From: Bacillota bacterium
GTDB taxonomy: Bacteria; Bacillota; Clostridia; Acetivibrionales; DSM-27016
DNA length: 64,000 bases
Direction: 5' to 3'
NCBI GenBank assembly: GCA_023390115.1
Contig: JAEWDM010000038.1
Location: 1 to 64,000 of the forward strand
The notes under the pieces were generated by a model. That model saw only the letters and a list, made by a program, of their open reading frames with translations. It did no database searches and had not been told where the DNA came from. The position numbers and the translations under genes were made by a program. This document shows, piece after piece, positions 27,117 through 35,229 of the stretch. Every line of letters starts with the position of its first letter. Positions within the stretch are counted from its first letter, which is position 1.

Positions 27117-27839
27117 TTGAGAAATTTGTTAGTTATACTTATAATAGCAATTAGCATATGTTCAATTATTTCCTGCTCAAAAAATCGAACAAATACTGAC
27201 AATATTGATGAATATCACTTTCCAATTAAGCCAGGAACTGAGGAATGGAAATCGTTCACTTCTCATGATGAAATGCTTCAAGCTTGCCAAATACCCGAAG
27301 ATATCCTAAAAGGTATGTCAACAGTGGGGTTGATTGAGACTGTATTAAACTATCCATTGAGTAAGGATATTATTGCATATAATACTCCACAAGGAGGGAT
27401 AAACTCTCAGATAAAGCAGTTTAATGGTTTGTCCGAGTTATTGAAACGAACTGATGCAAAAGAAAAGCTATTGGACAAATACCAAGAAATAAATTCTTTG
27501 GATGGGGAAAATTCTTTTAAATTATCATATCTTATATGCATACTGTCTCAGGACGATATTATTTCTCATTTATCGGAGAACGAATTATCTATTCTTCTCA
27601 AAGAGGGAAATAATAAGTTGTCTAAAAAACAGGAGTCAAATGAACCTATTAGCTCCAATATAAAATATACTGTATGGCTAATGGGCAAAGCAATGCGGCA
27701 AAAAAATTTCACACCTTTTGTTGAAAAGATTAAGGAAGATAAAATTCTTCAACAATTTTTAGATGACGGATTCATAGCAGACGATGAAATAATAGAAGAA
27801 ATTGAATTATATGTAGGAAAATGTTTATCGGCAAAGTAG
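27117..27839 (+). CDS. Lipoprotein paralogous to the upstream exported protein
   Basis: The product has 240 residues and starts at TTG behind AAAGGTGGTG. The leader ICSIISC has a lipobox, so the mature protein should be lipid-anchored. Residues 35-150 repeat the N-terminal domain of the 25879 product (FTSHDEMLQACQIPEDILKGMST, LNYPLSKDIIAY). The cysteine-peptidase-like C-terminal domain is missing. The pair could be an enzyme with its membrane-bound immunity or inhibitor protein; that is inference. Confidence 0.65.
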   Translation: MRNLLVILIIAISICSIISCSKNRTNTDNIDEYHFPIKPGTEEWKSFTSHDEMLQACQIPEDILKGMSTVGLIETVLNYPLSKDIIAYNTPQGGINSQIKQFNGLSELLKRTDAKEKLLDKYQEINSLDGENSFKLSYLICILSQDDIISHLSENELSILLKEGNNKLSKKQESNEPISSNIKYTVWLMGKAMRQKNFTPFVEKIKEDKILQQFLDDGFIADDEIIEEIELYVGKCLSAK

Positions 27840-27854
27840 AATTATTAGTAAAGG

Positions 27855-27896
27855 TGCAGAAGTTCCCTTTTCTATTTTAGAATTGGAACTTCTGCA
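27855..27896 (+). terminator. Hairpin after the lipoprotein gene
   Basis: A perfect 12-bp stem (27855-27866 with 27885-27896) lies 16 bases after the stop. Only a short T-run follows, so it may be a weak terminator. Confidence 0.5.
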
Positions 27897-27950
27897 TTTC
27901 TACGTTAAAAATATGTTGCTTTTCTATAATAAACATCTTAATACCAGCTA

Positions 27951-27986
27951 AAAAGTTCCCACTCTTGTAATTATGGGAACTTTTTA
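27951..27986 (+). terminator. Second hairpin with T-tract
   Basis: AAAAGTTCCCA (27951-27961) pairs with TGGGAACTTTT (27973-27983). The T-run continues, giving a good terminator in both directions. Confidence 0.6.
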
Positions 27987-28066
27987 TTTTGGAGAAAAAG
28001 CAAAGACTGAAAGGTCTGGGACAGGGCTTGATTATAAAAATAAAAAATTGAGGTGAAACTAAGCCA

Positions 28067-28867
28067 ATGAAGCAGGTTACAAAATATATTTCAAGGAAAA
28101 CACTGTTATACAAGACCGGTGTAGAATATGGCGATTATACTATAAACCATGTACAGGGATGTTCACATGGGTGCCAGTACCCATGTTATGCTTTTTTGCT
28201 TGCCAAGAGATTTGGTAAAGTGGGAACATATGAAGAATGGCTTGAGCCACAAGTGGTTCATAACGCATTATCTTTATTAGGCAATGAAATTCCTAAACTA
28301 AAGTCAAAAATTCAATCGGTACACCTCTGTTTTACCACCGACCCATTTATGTTTGGATATTCTGAAATTGGCAAATTGAGCGTTGATATAATTAGGTTAC
28401 TCAATGAGGCGGGAATTAAATGCACTGCATTGACAAAGGGCATGTTACCAGCAGAACTTGCAGAACTGAGCAAGGAAAACGAATATGGTATTACCTTAAT
28501 ATCATTAAATGAAGATTACAGGAGAGAGTATGAACCATATTCAGCTACCTACCAGCAGCGAATTTCAAGCCTTTATTATTTGCATAAAAAGGGATATAAG
28601 ACCTGGGTAAGTATTGAACCGTACCCTACACCCAATATAATAGAGCAGAATTTTTCTGAAATATTGAGCTCAGTTGCTTTTGCTGACAAAATTATTTTCG
28701 GGAGATTAAATTATAACCCGAAAGTCACACAGTACAAGAATTATAAGGGTTTTTACAACTCTTTAAGCGAACAGGTAATAAATTTTTGCCAGTCAAAAAA
28801 CAAGGAATATCATATTAAAAATGGCACTATGACGGATAAAGGAAATAGAAGTGTAGCTGCGATATAA
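28067..28867 (+). CDS. Radical SAM protein (spore photoproduct lyase-like group)
   Basis: The product has 266 residues. The cluster-binding cysteines near residue 33 read GCSHGCQYPCYAF, spaced CX3CX3C instead of the common CX3CX2C. The barrel is recognisable: LCFTTDPFMFGY, CTALTKGMLPAEL, GITLISLNEDYRREYEP, VSIEPYPTPN. It resembles the SPL/Rv2578c-type radical SAM proteins of unknown substrate. It stands alone between terminators in the AT-rich cargo. A DNA or RNA repair or modification role is possible but not shown. Confidence 0.7.
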   Translation: MKQVTKYISRKTLLYKTGVEYGDYTINHVQGCSHGCQYPCYAFLLAKRFGKVGTYEEWLEPQVVHNALSLLGNEIPKLKSKIQSVHLCFTTDPFMFGYSEIGKLSVDIIRLLNEAGIKCTALTKGMLPAELAELSKENEYGITLISLNEDYRREYEPYSATYQQRISSLYYLHKKGYKTWVSIEPYPTPNIIEQNFSEILSSVAFADKIIFGRLNYNPKVTQYKNYKGFYNSLSEQVINFCQSKNKEYHIKNGTMTDKGNRSVAAI

Positions 28868-28895
28868 TAATGCTTTAAAAATGTTACAATTTCTT

Positions 28896-28934
28896 AAAAT
28901 GCAGATCAGTTTATATGGTCTGCATTTTGTTTTT
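28896..28934 (+). terminator. Rho-independent terminator after radical SAM gene
   Basis: AAAATGCAGA (28896-28905) pairs with TCTGCATTTT (28919-28928), followed by GTTTTT. Confidence 0.7.
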
Positions 28935-28974
28935 ATCTTGTATTTTTAAAATATTTTCGGGAGCGTAATTTAAT

Positions 28975-29682
28975 ATGAATAATATAAGGACACCGGCAAA
29001 GAAAAAGGCCAGAGAGCTTGTAAAATATCTAAGAGGTGAAAGGCCGGATTACTATTATCTTAAAGCATTATTTAAGGAGCTGCGTACTGAGCTTGAGGTG
29101 CAGGTGCCGGGAAGCCCAAGGAAACTGCCCTATGTTCCGACAGAGGAGGAATTGAAACGATACTATAATGCGGTATGGAGCTCCAGCAATTTTCAGGATA
29201 TGCTGATAATAAAGACGCTGCTTTACACCGGAGCCAGGGTAAGCGAGCTTGCTAATATACGGCTTGACGAGATTGACTTCCAGAGCTGCAGGATCAGGAT
29301 AACTCAGGGGAAGGGCAAGAAGGACAGAATGGTGCCGTTCCCGCAATCCTTCAAAGAGCTGCTTGCAATGCATCATAGGATCATGAAGGAAAAAGGGGCC
29401 TCATATTTATTTGAATCTTCATGGAAAAAGAAGTATTCGGAAAGAGGAATTCGGAAGATTATGGCGAAATATACAAATAAGGCAGGAATAGTACAGCAAT
29501 TGTCACCCCATAAGTTGAGACATTTCCTATTTACATGGCTGAAGAAGCGAGGGGTAGACGATGCACTTATTCAGCCTTATTCGGGGCATGAGAGCAGGCA
29601 GGCTCTGGAGGTTTACTCAAAGCTGGCTATTACTGAGGCACAGGAGAAGTATGATGAGGTTATGGGGAAGTTTCCTGTGTGA
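28975..29682 (+). CDS. Tyrosine recombinase/integrase, short form
   Basis: The product has 235 residues, about 60 shorter than XerC/XerD, with the loss in the N-terminal DNA-binding domain. Catalytic residues are present: Arg in YTGARVSELANI, Lys in GKGKKDRMV, HKLRH, SGHESRQALEVY with the His and the terminal nucleophilic Tyr. Its base composition resembles the element backbone rather than the AT-rich neighbours. It may have brought in the adjacent cargo, or may act on another site of the element. Confidence 0.85.
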   Translation: MNNIRTPAKKKARELVKYLRGERPDYYYLKALFKELRTELEVQVPGSPRKLPYVPTEEELKRYYNAVWSSSNFQDMLIIKTLLYTGARVSELANIRLDEIDFQSCRIRITQGKGKKDRMVPFPQSFKELLAMHHRIMKEKGASYLFESSWKKKYSERGIRKIMAKYTNKAGIVQQLSPHKLRHFLFTWLKKRGVDDALIQPYSGHESRQALEVYSKLAITEAQEKYDEVMGKFPV

Positions 29683-29881
29683 GGGTGGGGATTATGGATG
29701 GGATGTATAATATGGAACTTAAGAGAATGTGGTCAGTGCAAAAAAGCTAAGTAAAACATAAGCAATTGGATATAATTTTACAAAAAAAACGTAAATATGT
29801 AATAATTCCATTAATGGTTGAAATAGACTAAAAAAAGGGGTATACTAATATTTGTAAATTTCAATTATGAAGGGGAAAAAT

Positions 29882-30616
29882 ATGGGGCATCATATTGTTG
29901 CAGAGAATGTATCAAGTGCTTGGTTAGAAGCGGTTGTATTTATTATTAAACAGCCTAATTCACATTGTAATAATTTAATGGTAGATATAAAAAATCCTAT
30001 TAGCCGTAATATAAATATAGAGCAGAAATATAAGGAGTTTTGTGAAAATAATGGAATAAAACATTTTAGCATACCGGCTAATACAATATTTCCTCAAAAG
30101 TCATATCAAATTCTAGGAAATGATAGAAAAAAGTTATACAGTAAATATCCAAAACTTCATGAAGTGCTAAAAGGTAGGTGGGGAAGTTATTTTGGACAAA
30201 TGATTGGATGGAAATTAAAAGGTAGTATGGATGAGCCGATAAATCAGCTTGAGCAAATTATCACAAAAATTAATGCTAGAGATAAAGTGTATAGAAATGC
30301 CTACACAATTCAAATAACTAATCCCAAAGACCACACAAGTTACATTAGAGGAGGACCTTGCCTACATTATATTACCCTACAGCTAGAAAGAAATCCAAAA
30401 GTAATGAATATGTTAGCGTTGTATAGAAATCATGATTTTGCTAGAAAAGCATATGGAAATTATGTGGGATTAGGGAGACTGCTAGAATTTTTATCAAAAG
30501 AAACAGAATTCTCAGTGGGTAGTCTAACATGTGTTTCTTCAAATGCCTTTATTGATTCCGGCTTTAAAAAGGGTCTGAATGGTATATTTGGGGGTTTTAC
30601 AGAAAATGCAATATAA
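29882..30616 (+). CDS. Thymidylate-synthase-like protein
   Basis: The product has 244 residues from the ATG behind GAAGGGG. The C-terminal half follows the thymidylate synthase/dCMP hydroxymethylase pattern: GGPCLHYITLQL holds the catalytic Cys, LYRNHDFARKAYGNYVGLGRLLEFL matches the RSxD...N region, and FSVGSLTCVSSNAFID stands where TS has a terminal HIY. The N-terminal VSSAWLEAVVFI also fits. The His-Tyr pair and the second Arg are changed, so the substrate or chemistry may differ from dUMP methylation. It is the first gene of a three-gene overlapping operon with a radical SAM enzyme and a uracil-DNA glycosylase. A role in unusual nucleotide chemistry is inferred. Confidence 0.68.
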   Translation: MGHHIVAENVSSAWLEAVVFIIKQPNSHCNNLMVDIKNPISRNINIEQKYKEFCENNGIKHFSIPANTIFPQKSYQILGNDRKKLYSKYPKLHEVLKGRWGSYFGQMIGWKLKGSMDEPINQLEQIITKINARDKVYRNAYTIQITNPKDHTSYIRGGPCLHYITLQLERNPKVMNMLALYRNHDFARKAYGNYVGLGRLLEFLSKETEFSVGSLTCVSSNAFIDSGFKKGLNGIFGGFTENAI

Positions 30617-31652
30617 TCTGAAAGAAGTAAAGATTGAAGTAACTCAAAAATGTCCTTTAAATTGTATTCATTGTTCCAGCGAAGCAAATAAAATTAAAAA
30701 AAGGAAATTAAATGAAGAAATAGTTAAAAATATAATTAACGATGCAAAAGAGATGAATGCTGAAGAAATTGTATTTTCGGGTGGGGAGCCTTTAGAATGG
30801 GAGCCGCTTTGTAGATGCATAGCTTTGAGCAAAAATTTAGGATTAAATACTATTGTATATACAACATGTAATGGATTTTTAAATTGTGATTATCTATTTG
30901 ATAATTTTATCAAATCAGGCGTAGATAATGTGGTAGTTAGCCTTTTCGGAGCTAATCAAAAGGAGCATGAAAAGGTAACTAGAATAAATGGAAGTTTTGA
31001 TAATACGATTTCTGGCATTAAAAGAATATCTGCCAAAGGTATAAGTGTAAGTGTTCATTTTGTGGCAATGAAGCTTAATTGGAGACAGTTAGCAGGCGTA
31101 GTGAACCTAGTAGAAGATTTAAAAGTAAAAAAGGTTAGTGTATTACGATTTGTGCCACATGGACGTGGCGAAATAATAAAAGATACACAAAACTTAAGCA
31201 GGGAGGAGTTAAAAGATTTAAAAAAGGAAATTATAAGATTAAGAGAGAATCCTAACGTGTTAATTAGACTTGGTTCCCCTTTTAATATATTATCGCTTCA
31301 GGCAGATATTGACTGTAAAGCTGCAATTGATAGAATAATAGTTGGGTCTGATGGAATAGTATACCCTTGTGACGCTTTTAAAAATATTATTCCAGAGAGT
31401 AAACTAATCTCTATAGAAGAGGGGTCCTTAAAGGAAATTTGGAATAAATCTGAGTACTTAAATGATGTTAGGCAGAAGGTGAAAAAGGGATTATGTAATT
31501 CCTGTAGCGTTTGCATTAATAGAACAAAATGCAAAGGTGGGTGTTTAGCTCAGAAAATAATCCGTTTTGATGGGAAATATGAAATCCCTGATCCTGATTG
31601 TATGATACAAAGACCGGGGGATGTATATGAACAACTTAAACTTGAAATATAA
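30606..31652 (+). CDS. Radical SAM/SPASM enzyme
   Basis: The product has 348 residues from ATG 30606, which overlaps the TS-like stop by 11 bases. The radical SAM motif is CPLNCIHCSSEA (CX3CX2C) at residue 14, followed by EIVFSGGEPLEW. The C-terminal SPASM-type region binds extra clusters: CDAFKNI, then CNSCSVCINRTKCKGGC near residue 310. SPASM enzymes usually modify peptides, but some act on other substrates. No precursor peptide was seen near it. Its coupling to TS-like and glycosylase genes points to a nucleotide or nucleobase substrate, which is inference. Confidence 0.82.
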   Translation: MQYNLKEVKIEVTQKCPLNCIHCSSEANKIKKRKLNEEIVKNIINDAKEMNAEEIVFSGGEPLEWEPLCRCIALSKNLGLNTIVYTTCNGFLNCDYLFDNFIKSGVDNVVVSLFGANQKEHEKVTRINGSFDNTISGIKRISAKGISVSVHFVAMKLNWRQLAGVVNLVEDLKVKKVSVLRFVPHGRGEIIKDTQNLSREELKDLKKEIIRLRENPNVLIRLGSPFNILSLQADIDCKAAIDRIIVGSDGIVYPCDAFKNIIPESKLISIEEGSLKEIWNKSEYLNDVRQKVKKGLCNSCSVCINRTKCKGGCLAQKIIRFDGKYEIPDPDCMIQRPGDVYEQLKLEI

Positions 31653-32784
31653 TATTCAAATTGACAATAAAGAAAGACTCTTTAATAAATTAGTTGACTC
31701 TATAGAAAACTGTCGGCTTTGTCCTAATATGGAGTGCAGAACAAAAGTGTTTAGTGAAAATAATGGAAATATATATTCTAATGTACTCTTTATCGCAGAA
31801 GCACCAGGACGTTTAGGGGCAGATAGGACGAAAATTCCATTGTTTGGTGACCAGACTGGAGTGAATTTTCAGAGGCTTATTGACAGTATAGGATGGTCAA
31901 GAGAATCGTTTTTCATTACTAATGCTATTCTTTGCAATCCCAGAGATGAAAAAGGTAATAATACTACTCCTAAGAAGGAGCATGTCTCAAATTGCTCAAT
32001 CTATTTAGAAGCCTTAATTGATATTATGAAGCCTGAATATATAATTACATTAGGACAGAAAGCAATTGAGGCCTTAAGCATAATTAAAGATATAAATGTA
32101 TCACTAAAAGATAATGTTCGTAATATAATTAGCTGGAATAAGTATAATGTAATACCTCTTTACCATACAGGACCGAGAGCAATGGTGCATAGAAGCTATT
32201 ATAATCAGCTTGCAGACTTTTACTGGATACAGAAAAATATTAAAGTTAAAGCTCAAGCATGGGATAAACTACAAAAATCAAATATGCCTAAAAAAGTTAA
32301 AGAGACCCGAATTTCAAAGTCAAAACTGCAGAAAATAATATTAGAAATATTATCCTGTGTTGGGGCAATTGGTGAATTTAAACTAACTAAATTAATATAT
32401 CTTATTGATTATAATTCTCTACAAGCAAGAGGAAAGTTACTCACAAACTCATTTTATATACGTTCATATAATGGACCAATACCAGTTGGACTAGATAAGC
32501 AACTTGATGAGTTGACAGAATTTGGTATAATAAAAAAAATAAAGGGGAAGTATATTCTAAATGCTAGTGAAATAGATACGTTTACTGCTGAAGAAAAGAA
32601 GATAATGATAGAAGTAATTCAAAAATATGCTAAAAAAACTGATAGAGAAATTAAAACTGCTTCATACTTAACATTACCAATGAAAAGAATACTAAGACAA
32701 GAAAAAATGAAAGTTTCTATGCTACATAAACCTGTTTTTATTGACGAAGACTTTACAAGAAAGGAACACAAATTAGAACTTTAA
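31627..32784 (+). CDS. Family-4-like uracil-DNA glycosylase fused to Panacea/SocA-like domain
   Basis: The product has 385 residues from ATG 31627, overlapping the radical SAM gene by 26 bases. The N-terminal 200 residues form a UDG domain: CRLC and two later Cys (ITNAILCNP, VSNCSIYLE) suit the [4Fe-4S] cluster of family 4, AEAPGRLGAD is motif A, and LYHTGPRAMVH stands where HP(S/A) is usual. The C-terminal 150 residues (FKLTKLIYLIDYNSLQARGKLL, FYIRSYNGPIPVGLDKQLDEL) resemble the Panacea/DUF4065 (SocA, GepA) domain of antitoxins and adaptors. This fusion was not familiar to me. A terminator follows. Confidence 0.72.
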   Translation: MNNLNLKYNIQIDNKERLFNKLVDSIENCRLCPNMECRTKVFSENNGNIYSNVLFIAEAPGRLGADRTKIPLFGDQTGVNFQRLIDSIGWSRESFFITNAILCNPRDEKGNNTTPKKEHVSNCSIYLEALIDIMKPEYIITLGQKAIEALSIIKDINVSLKDNVRNIISWNKYNVIPLYHTGPRAMVHRSYYNQLADFYWIQKNIKVKAQAWDKLQKSNMPKKVKETRISKSKLQKIILEILSCVGAIGEFKLTKLIYLIDYNSLQARGKLLTNSFYIRSYNGPIPVGLDKQLDELTEFGIIKKIKGKYILNASEIDTFTAEEKKIMIEVIQKYAKKTDREIKTASYLTLPMKRILRQEKMKVSMLHKPVFIDEDFTRKEHKLEL

Positions 32785-32834
32785 AAGACTATAATAACTT
32801 AAAGTGAAAAGAATAGGAGTAATTCTTCTCAAAG

Positions 32835-32875
32835 ACAAGGTATTCAGCCCTCAGGTTGGCTACCTTGTTTTTTTT
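32835..32875 (+). terminator. Terminator of the TS-like operon, hit by an IS
   Basis: ACAAGGTA (32835-32842) pairs with TACCTTGT (32861-32868) and runs into eight T residues. The ISL3-type element begins exactly at this T-tract. Confidence 0.7.
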
Positions 32876-32897
32876 GGCTATTCGCATTAGTGTGTTG
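32876..32897 (+). repeat. Left inverted repeat of the ISL3 element
   Basis: The 22 bases are the exact reverse complement of 35170-35191. Confidence 0.9.
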
Positions 32898-32931
32898 AAA
32901 TCTGATAAAAATAATTAATGATACATTTGAT

Positions 32932-33153
32932 ATGCCGACATATGGCGATTATGAAAACGAAGACGAAATGAGAGTAGATTTTAACGAGTGGAAGATTATG
33001 AAGGATGCAAACGCTATAGCAGATGAAATGATGATTAAACGTCCTGGTGAATTTCCAAAAGCGGCTTGGGTACTTATAGCAACATCGGAACTTAGGGCAG
33101 CACATAAGGCAAATATGGAAGCATTTGAACGTGAATTTGCCAGTGTAAATTAA
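32932..33153 (+). CDS. Passenger protein of the ISL3 element
   Basis: The product has 73 residues with no clear ribosome binding site. It is helical and charged (ENEDEMRVDFNEWKIMKDANAIADEMM, KAAWVLIATSELRAAHK). No family was recognised. It lies inside the insertion sequence, so it moves with it. Confidence 0.45.
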   Translation: MPTYGDYENEDEMRVDFNEWKIMKDANAIADEMMIKRPGEFPKAAWVLIATSELRAAHKANMEAFEREFASVN

Positions 33154-33227
33154 TAAGAGGGCGGTTGCCCTCTTTCACTTATACATGTATAAAAGAAAAT
33201 ACAAATTAAAAAAAAGGACGGTTTATT

Positions 33228-33773
33228 ATGAATAAAGATTATCAAAAAATTGAGTTTTATGCAGGAAGTAATGTTGAAGATGCAGTTAATGAATTATTGA
33301 AATATGAAATCAAAGGAATTCTTGCATGTGGTGATTTTAATGGTACTACTCTATATTCTGATACGGTAACGATGGATGGTGCGTATAAAGAAATAACTGG
33401 TAAAACTAAATCCGAATTTGACAAGGAACAGCAAGAATGGAGAGACGAGTATAACCGAAAAGAAAAAGAACATCAAGAAGCAATACCTTCTTTAAGTGAT
33501 GAATGGGTGAAAAAAGGCAGAGAAGTACTAACAGCAGACAAATGGGAGTTATGGGATAAAATTGTTCCTATCAGATTAGGAGATTTATATCATGGAATGG
33601 AGTTAGGCTGTTGTTTGGATATAGTAAAAGTATTAAATAATAACGGTACACTTGATGAAGCAAAAGAGGTAATAGATAGCCAAGACCACTCAGGAATGTC
33701 ATTTGGTTTAGTTCTTTCAATGGTTAAAGAATTTTGTTCAAGAGGTAATGAGTTTGCTGATTTTATTAAGTAA
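33228..33773 (+). CDS. Passenger protein of the ISL3 element
   Basis: The product has 181 residues with AAAAGGACGG before the ATG. It is soluble, with a charged central helix (KEQQEWRDEYNRKEKEHQEA) and a conserved-looking SGMSFGLVLSMVKEFCSRG near the end. No domain could be named. It ends 37 bases before the transposase gene and may be transcribed with it. Confidence 0.6.
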   Translation: MNKDYQKIEFYAGSNVEDAVNELLKYEIKGILACGDFNGTTLYSDTVTMDGAYKEITGKTKSEFDKEQQEWRDEYNRKEKEHQEAIPSLSDEWVKKGREVLTADKWELWDKIVPIRLGDLYHGMELGCCLDIVKVLNNNGTLDEAKEVIDSQDHSGMSFGLVLSMVKEFCSRGNEFADFIK

Positions 33774-33810
33774 ACTGTTGTGAAATCTAACCAAGAAAGA
33801 GAGTTACATA

Positions 33811-35163
33811 ATGGACAATATACTTAATTTACAGGGCTACAACGTAATAGAGCAGAAACAAACAGACATTGATTACTTATTTCAGGTGGAGGTTACTCCA
33901 CCTTTGAAATGTCAAATAGAAGGTTGCAACGGTACTTTATTAAACCGATATGGTATGAAGCCACAACTATACAGAGATTTGCCTATGCATGGAAAGCGTG
34001 TCGGTATTGAAGTGTTCCGCAAACGCTATCAATGCAAGAGCTGTGGAAAGACGTTTTTTGAAAATCTCCCCGGCATGGATGAAAAACGCTTTATGACAAA
34101 AAGGCTTGTTGAGTATATTGAAACTCAATCCCTTAAACGTACATTCGTAAGTATTGCTGATGATGTTGGAATCCTAGAAAGTACTGTAAGAAGCATATTT
34201 AAGGATTATATTGCTGTGCTGGAAAAAGAATTTAAGTTTAAAGTCCCTGAATGGCTTGGAATTGATGAAATACATATCTTGCGGAATCCTCGATGTGTTA
34301 TCACCAATGTCAAAGAATCTACCATGATTGATATATTGAGGGACAGGGATAAAAAGACTGTAATAAACTATCTGAATAATTTAACCTGCAAGCAGGATAT
34401 AAAAATAGTCTGCATGGATATGTGGAATCCTTACAAGGATGCAGTAAAATTGATACTTCCCCATGCTCAGATAATAGCTGATAAATTCCATGTTATCCGC
34501 ATGGCTAATCAGGCTATAGAAACTATCAGAAAGGATTTAAGAGAAGAATTAACCAAAAAGCAACGTAGGGGCTTGATGCATGATAGATTTGTCCTTTTAA
34601 AGAGAAATAAGGACTTAAAACCACACGAAAGAATATTTCTTGATGTATGGACAAAGCAATACCCCGAATTGGGTGCTGCCTATGACCTTAAAGAAAACCT
34701 GTTTGAATTATGGAATAGTGACATTAATAAACAGGTTGCAAGAGAGAAACATAATGATTGGGTTAGTAAAATTCCTGATAGTATTACATATGCGTTTGAA
34801 CCTTTATTGACTGCAATAAACAACTGGAACAATGAAGTATTTGCATACTTTGACCATAGAGCAATTAATGCCTATACAGAAGCCTTAAACAGCCTTATAA
34901 GGGTAATTGATAGGTTGGGGCGTGGATATTCATTTGATGCTCTTAGAGCGAAGATTTTGTATTCAAATGGTGTCCATAAGGAAGAAAAGCCGAAATACAA
35001 TAAAAGTAATTTTGTGATGAACGATATGGATTCAATGTCTTTTTCTCAATTCAGCAAGGTTATATGTGAAACTCCATCTGTCTATGGTATTAATACCCAT
35101 AAAAGGAATCTTGGAGTTGACATATCAACTCTTGTACAAAAAATTGAACAAGGGGAATTTTAA
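33811..35163 (+). CDS. ISL3-family transposase
   Basis: The product has 450 residues. The N-terminal zinc-binding region is visible: CQIEGCNGTLLNRYG, then YQCKSCGKTFFENLPGM. An HTH region follows (FVSIADDVGILESTVRSIFKDY). The DDE core has WLGIDEIHI, VCMDMWNPYKDAV and ADKFHVIRMANQAI, and the C-terminal IRVIDRLGRGYSFDALRAKILY. All match ISL3 (DDE_Tnp_ISL3). The gene looks intact, so the element may still be active. Confidence 0.92.
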   Translation: MDNILNLQGYNVIEQKQTDIDYLFQVEVTPPLKCQIEGCNGTLLNRYGMKPQLYRDLPMHGKRVGIEVFRKRYQCKSCGKTFFENLPGMDEKRFMTKRLVEYIETQSLKRTFVSIADDVGILESTVRSIFKDYIAVLEKEFKFKVPEWLGIDEIHILRNPRCVITNVKESTMIDILRDRDKKTVINYLNNLTCKQDIKIVCMDMWNPYKDAVKLILPHAQIIADKFHVIRMANQAIETIRKDLREELTKKQRRGLMHDRFVLLKRNKDLKPHERIFLDVWTKQYPELGAAYDLKENLFELWNSDINKQVAREKHNDWVSKIPDSITYAFEPLLTAINNWNNEVFAYFDHRAINAYTEALNSLIRVIDRLGRGYSFDALRAKILYSNGVHKEEKPKYNKSNFVMNDMDSMSFSQFSKVICETPSVYGINTHKRNLGVDISTLVQKIEQGEF

Positions 35164-35169
35164 GGGAAA

Positions 35170-35191
35170 CAACACACTAATGCGAATAGCC
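35170..35191 (-). repeat. Right inverted repeat of the ISL3 element
   Basis: The 22 bases are the exact reverse complement of 32876-32897. They lie 7 bases after the transposase stop. Confidence 0.9.
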
Positions 35192-35229
35192 GTTTTTTTA
35201 TACATTCCAAACAAAAAGGAGCTGATAAC

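Larger units (their letters stand above)
32875..35191 (+). mobile_element. ISL3-family insertion sequence with two passenger genes
   Basis: Perfect 22-bp inverted repeats beginning GGCTATTCGC lie at 32876-32897 and, inverted, at 35170-35191. The 8-bp word GTTTTTTT occurs on both sides (32867-32874 and 35192-35199), as expected for the 8-bp target duplication of ISL3 elements. The element is 2.3 kb, about 0.9 kb longer than the transposase needs, because two other genes lie upstream of it. Confidence 0.85.
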
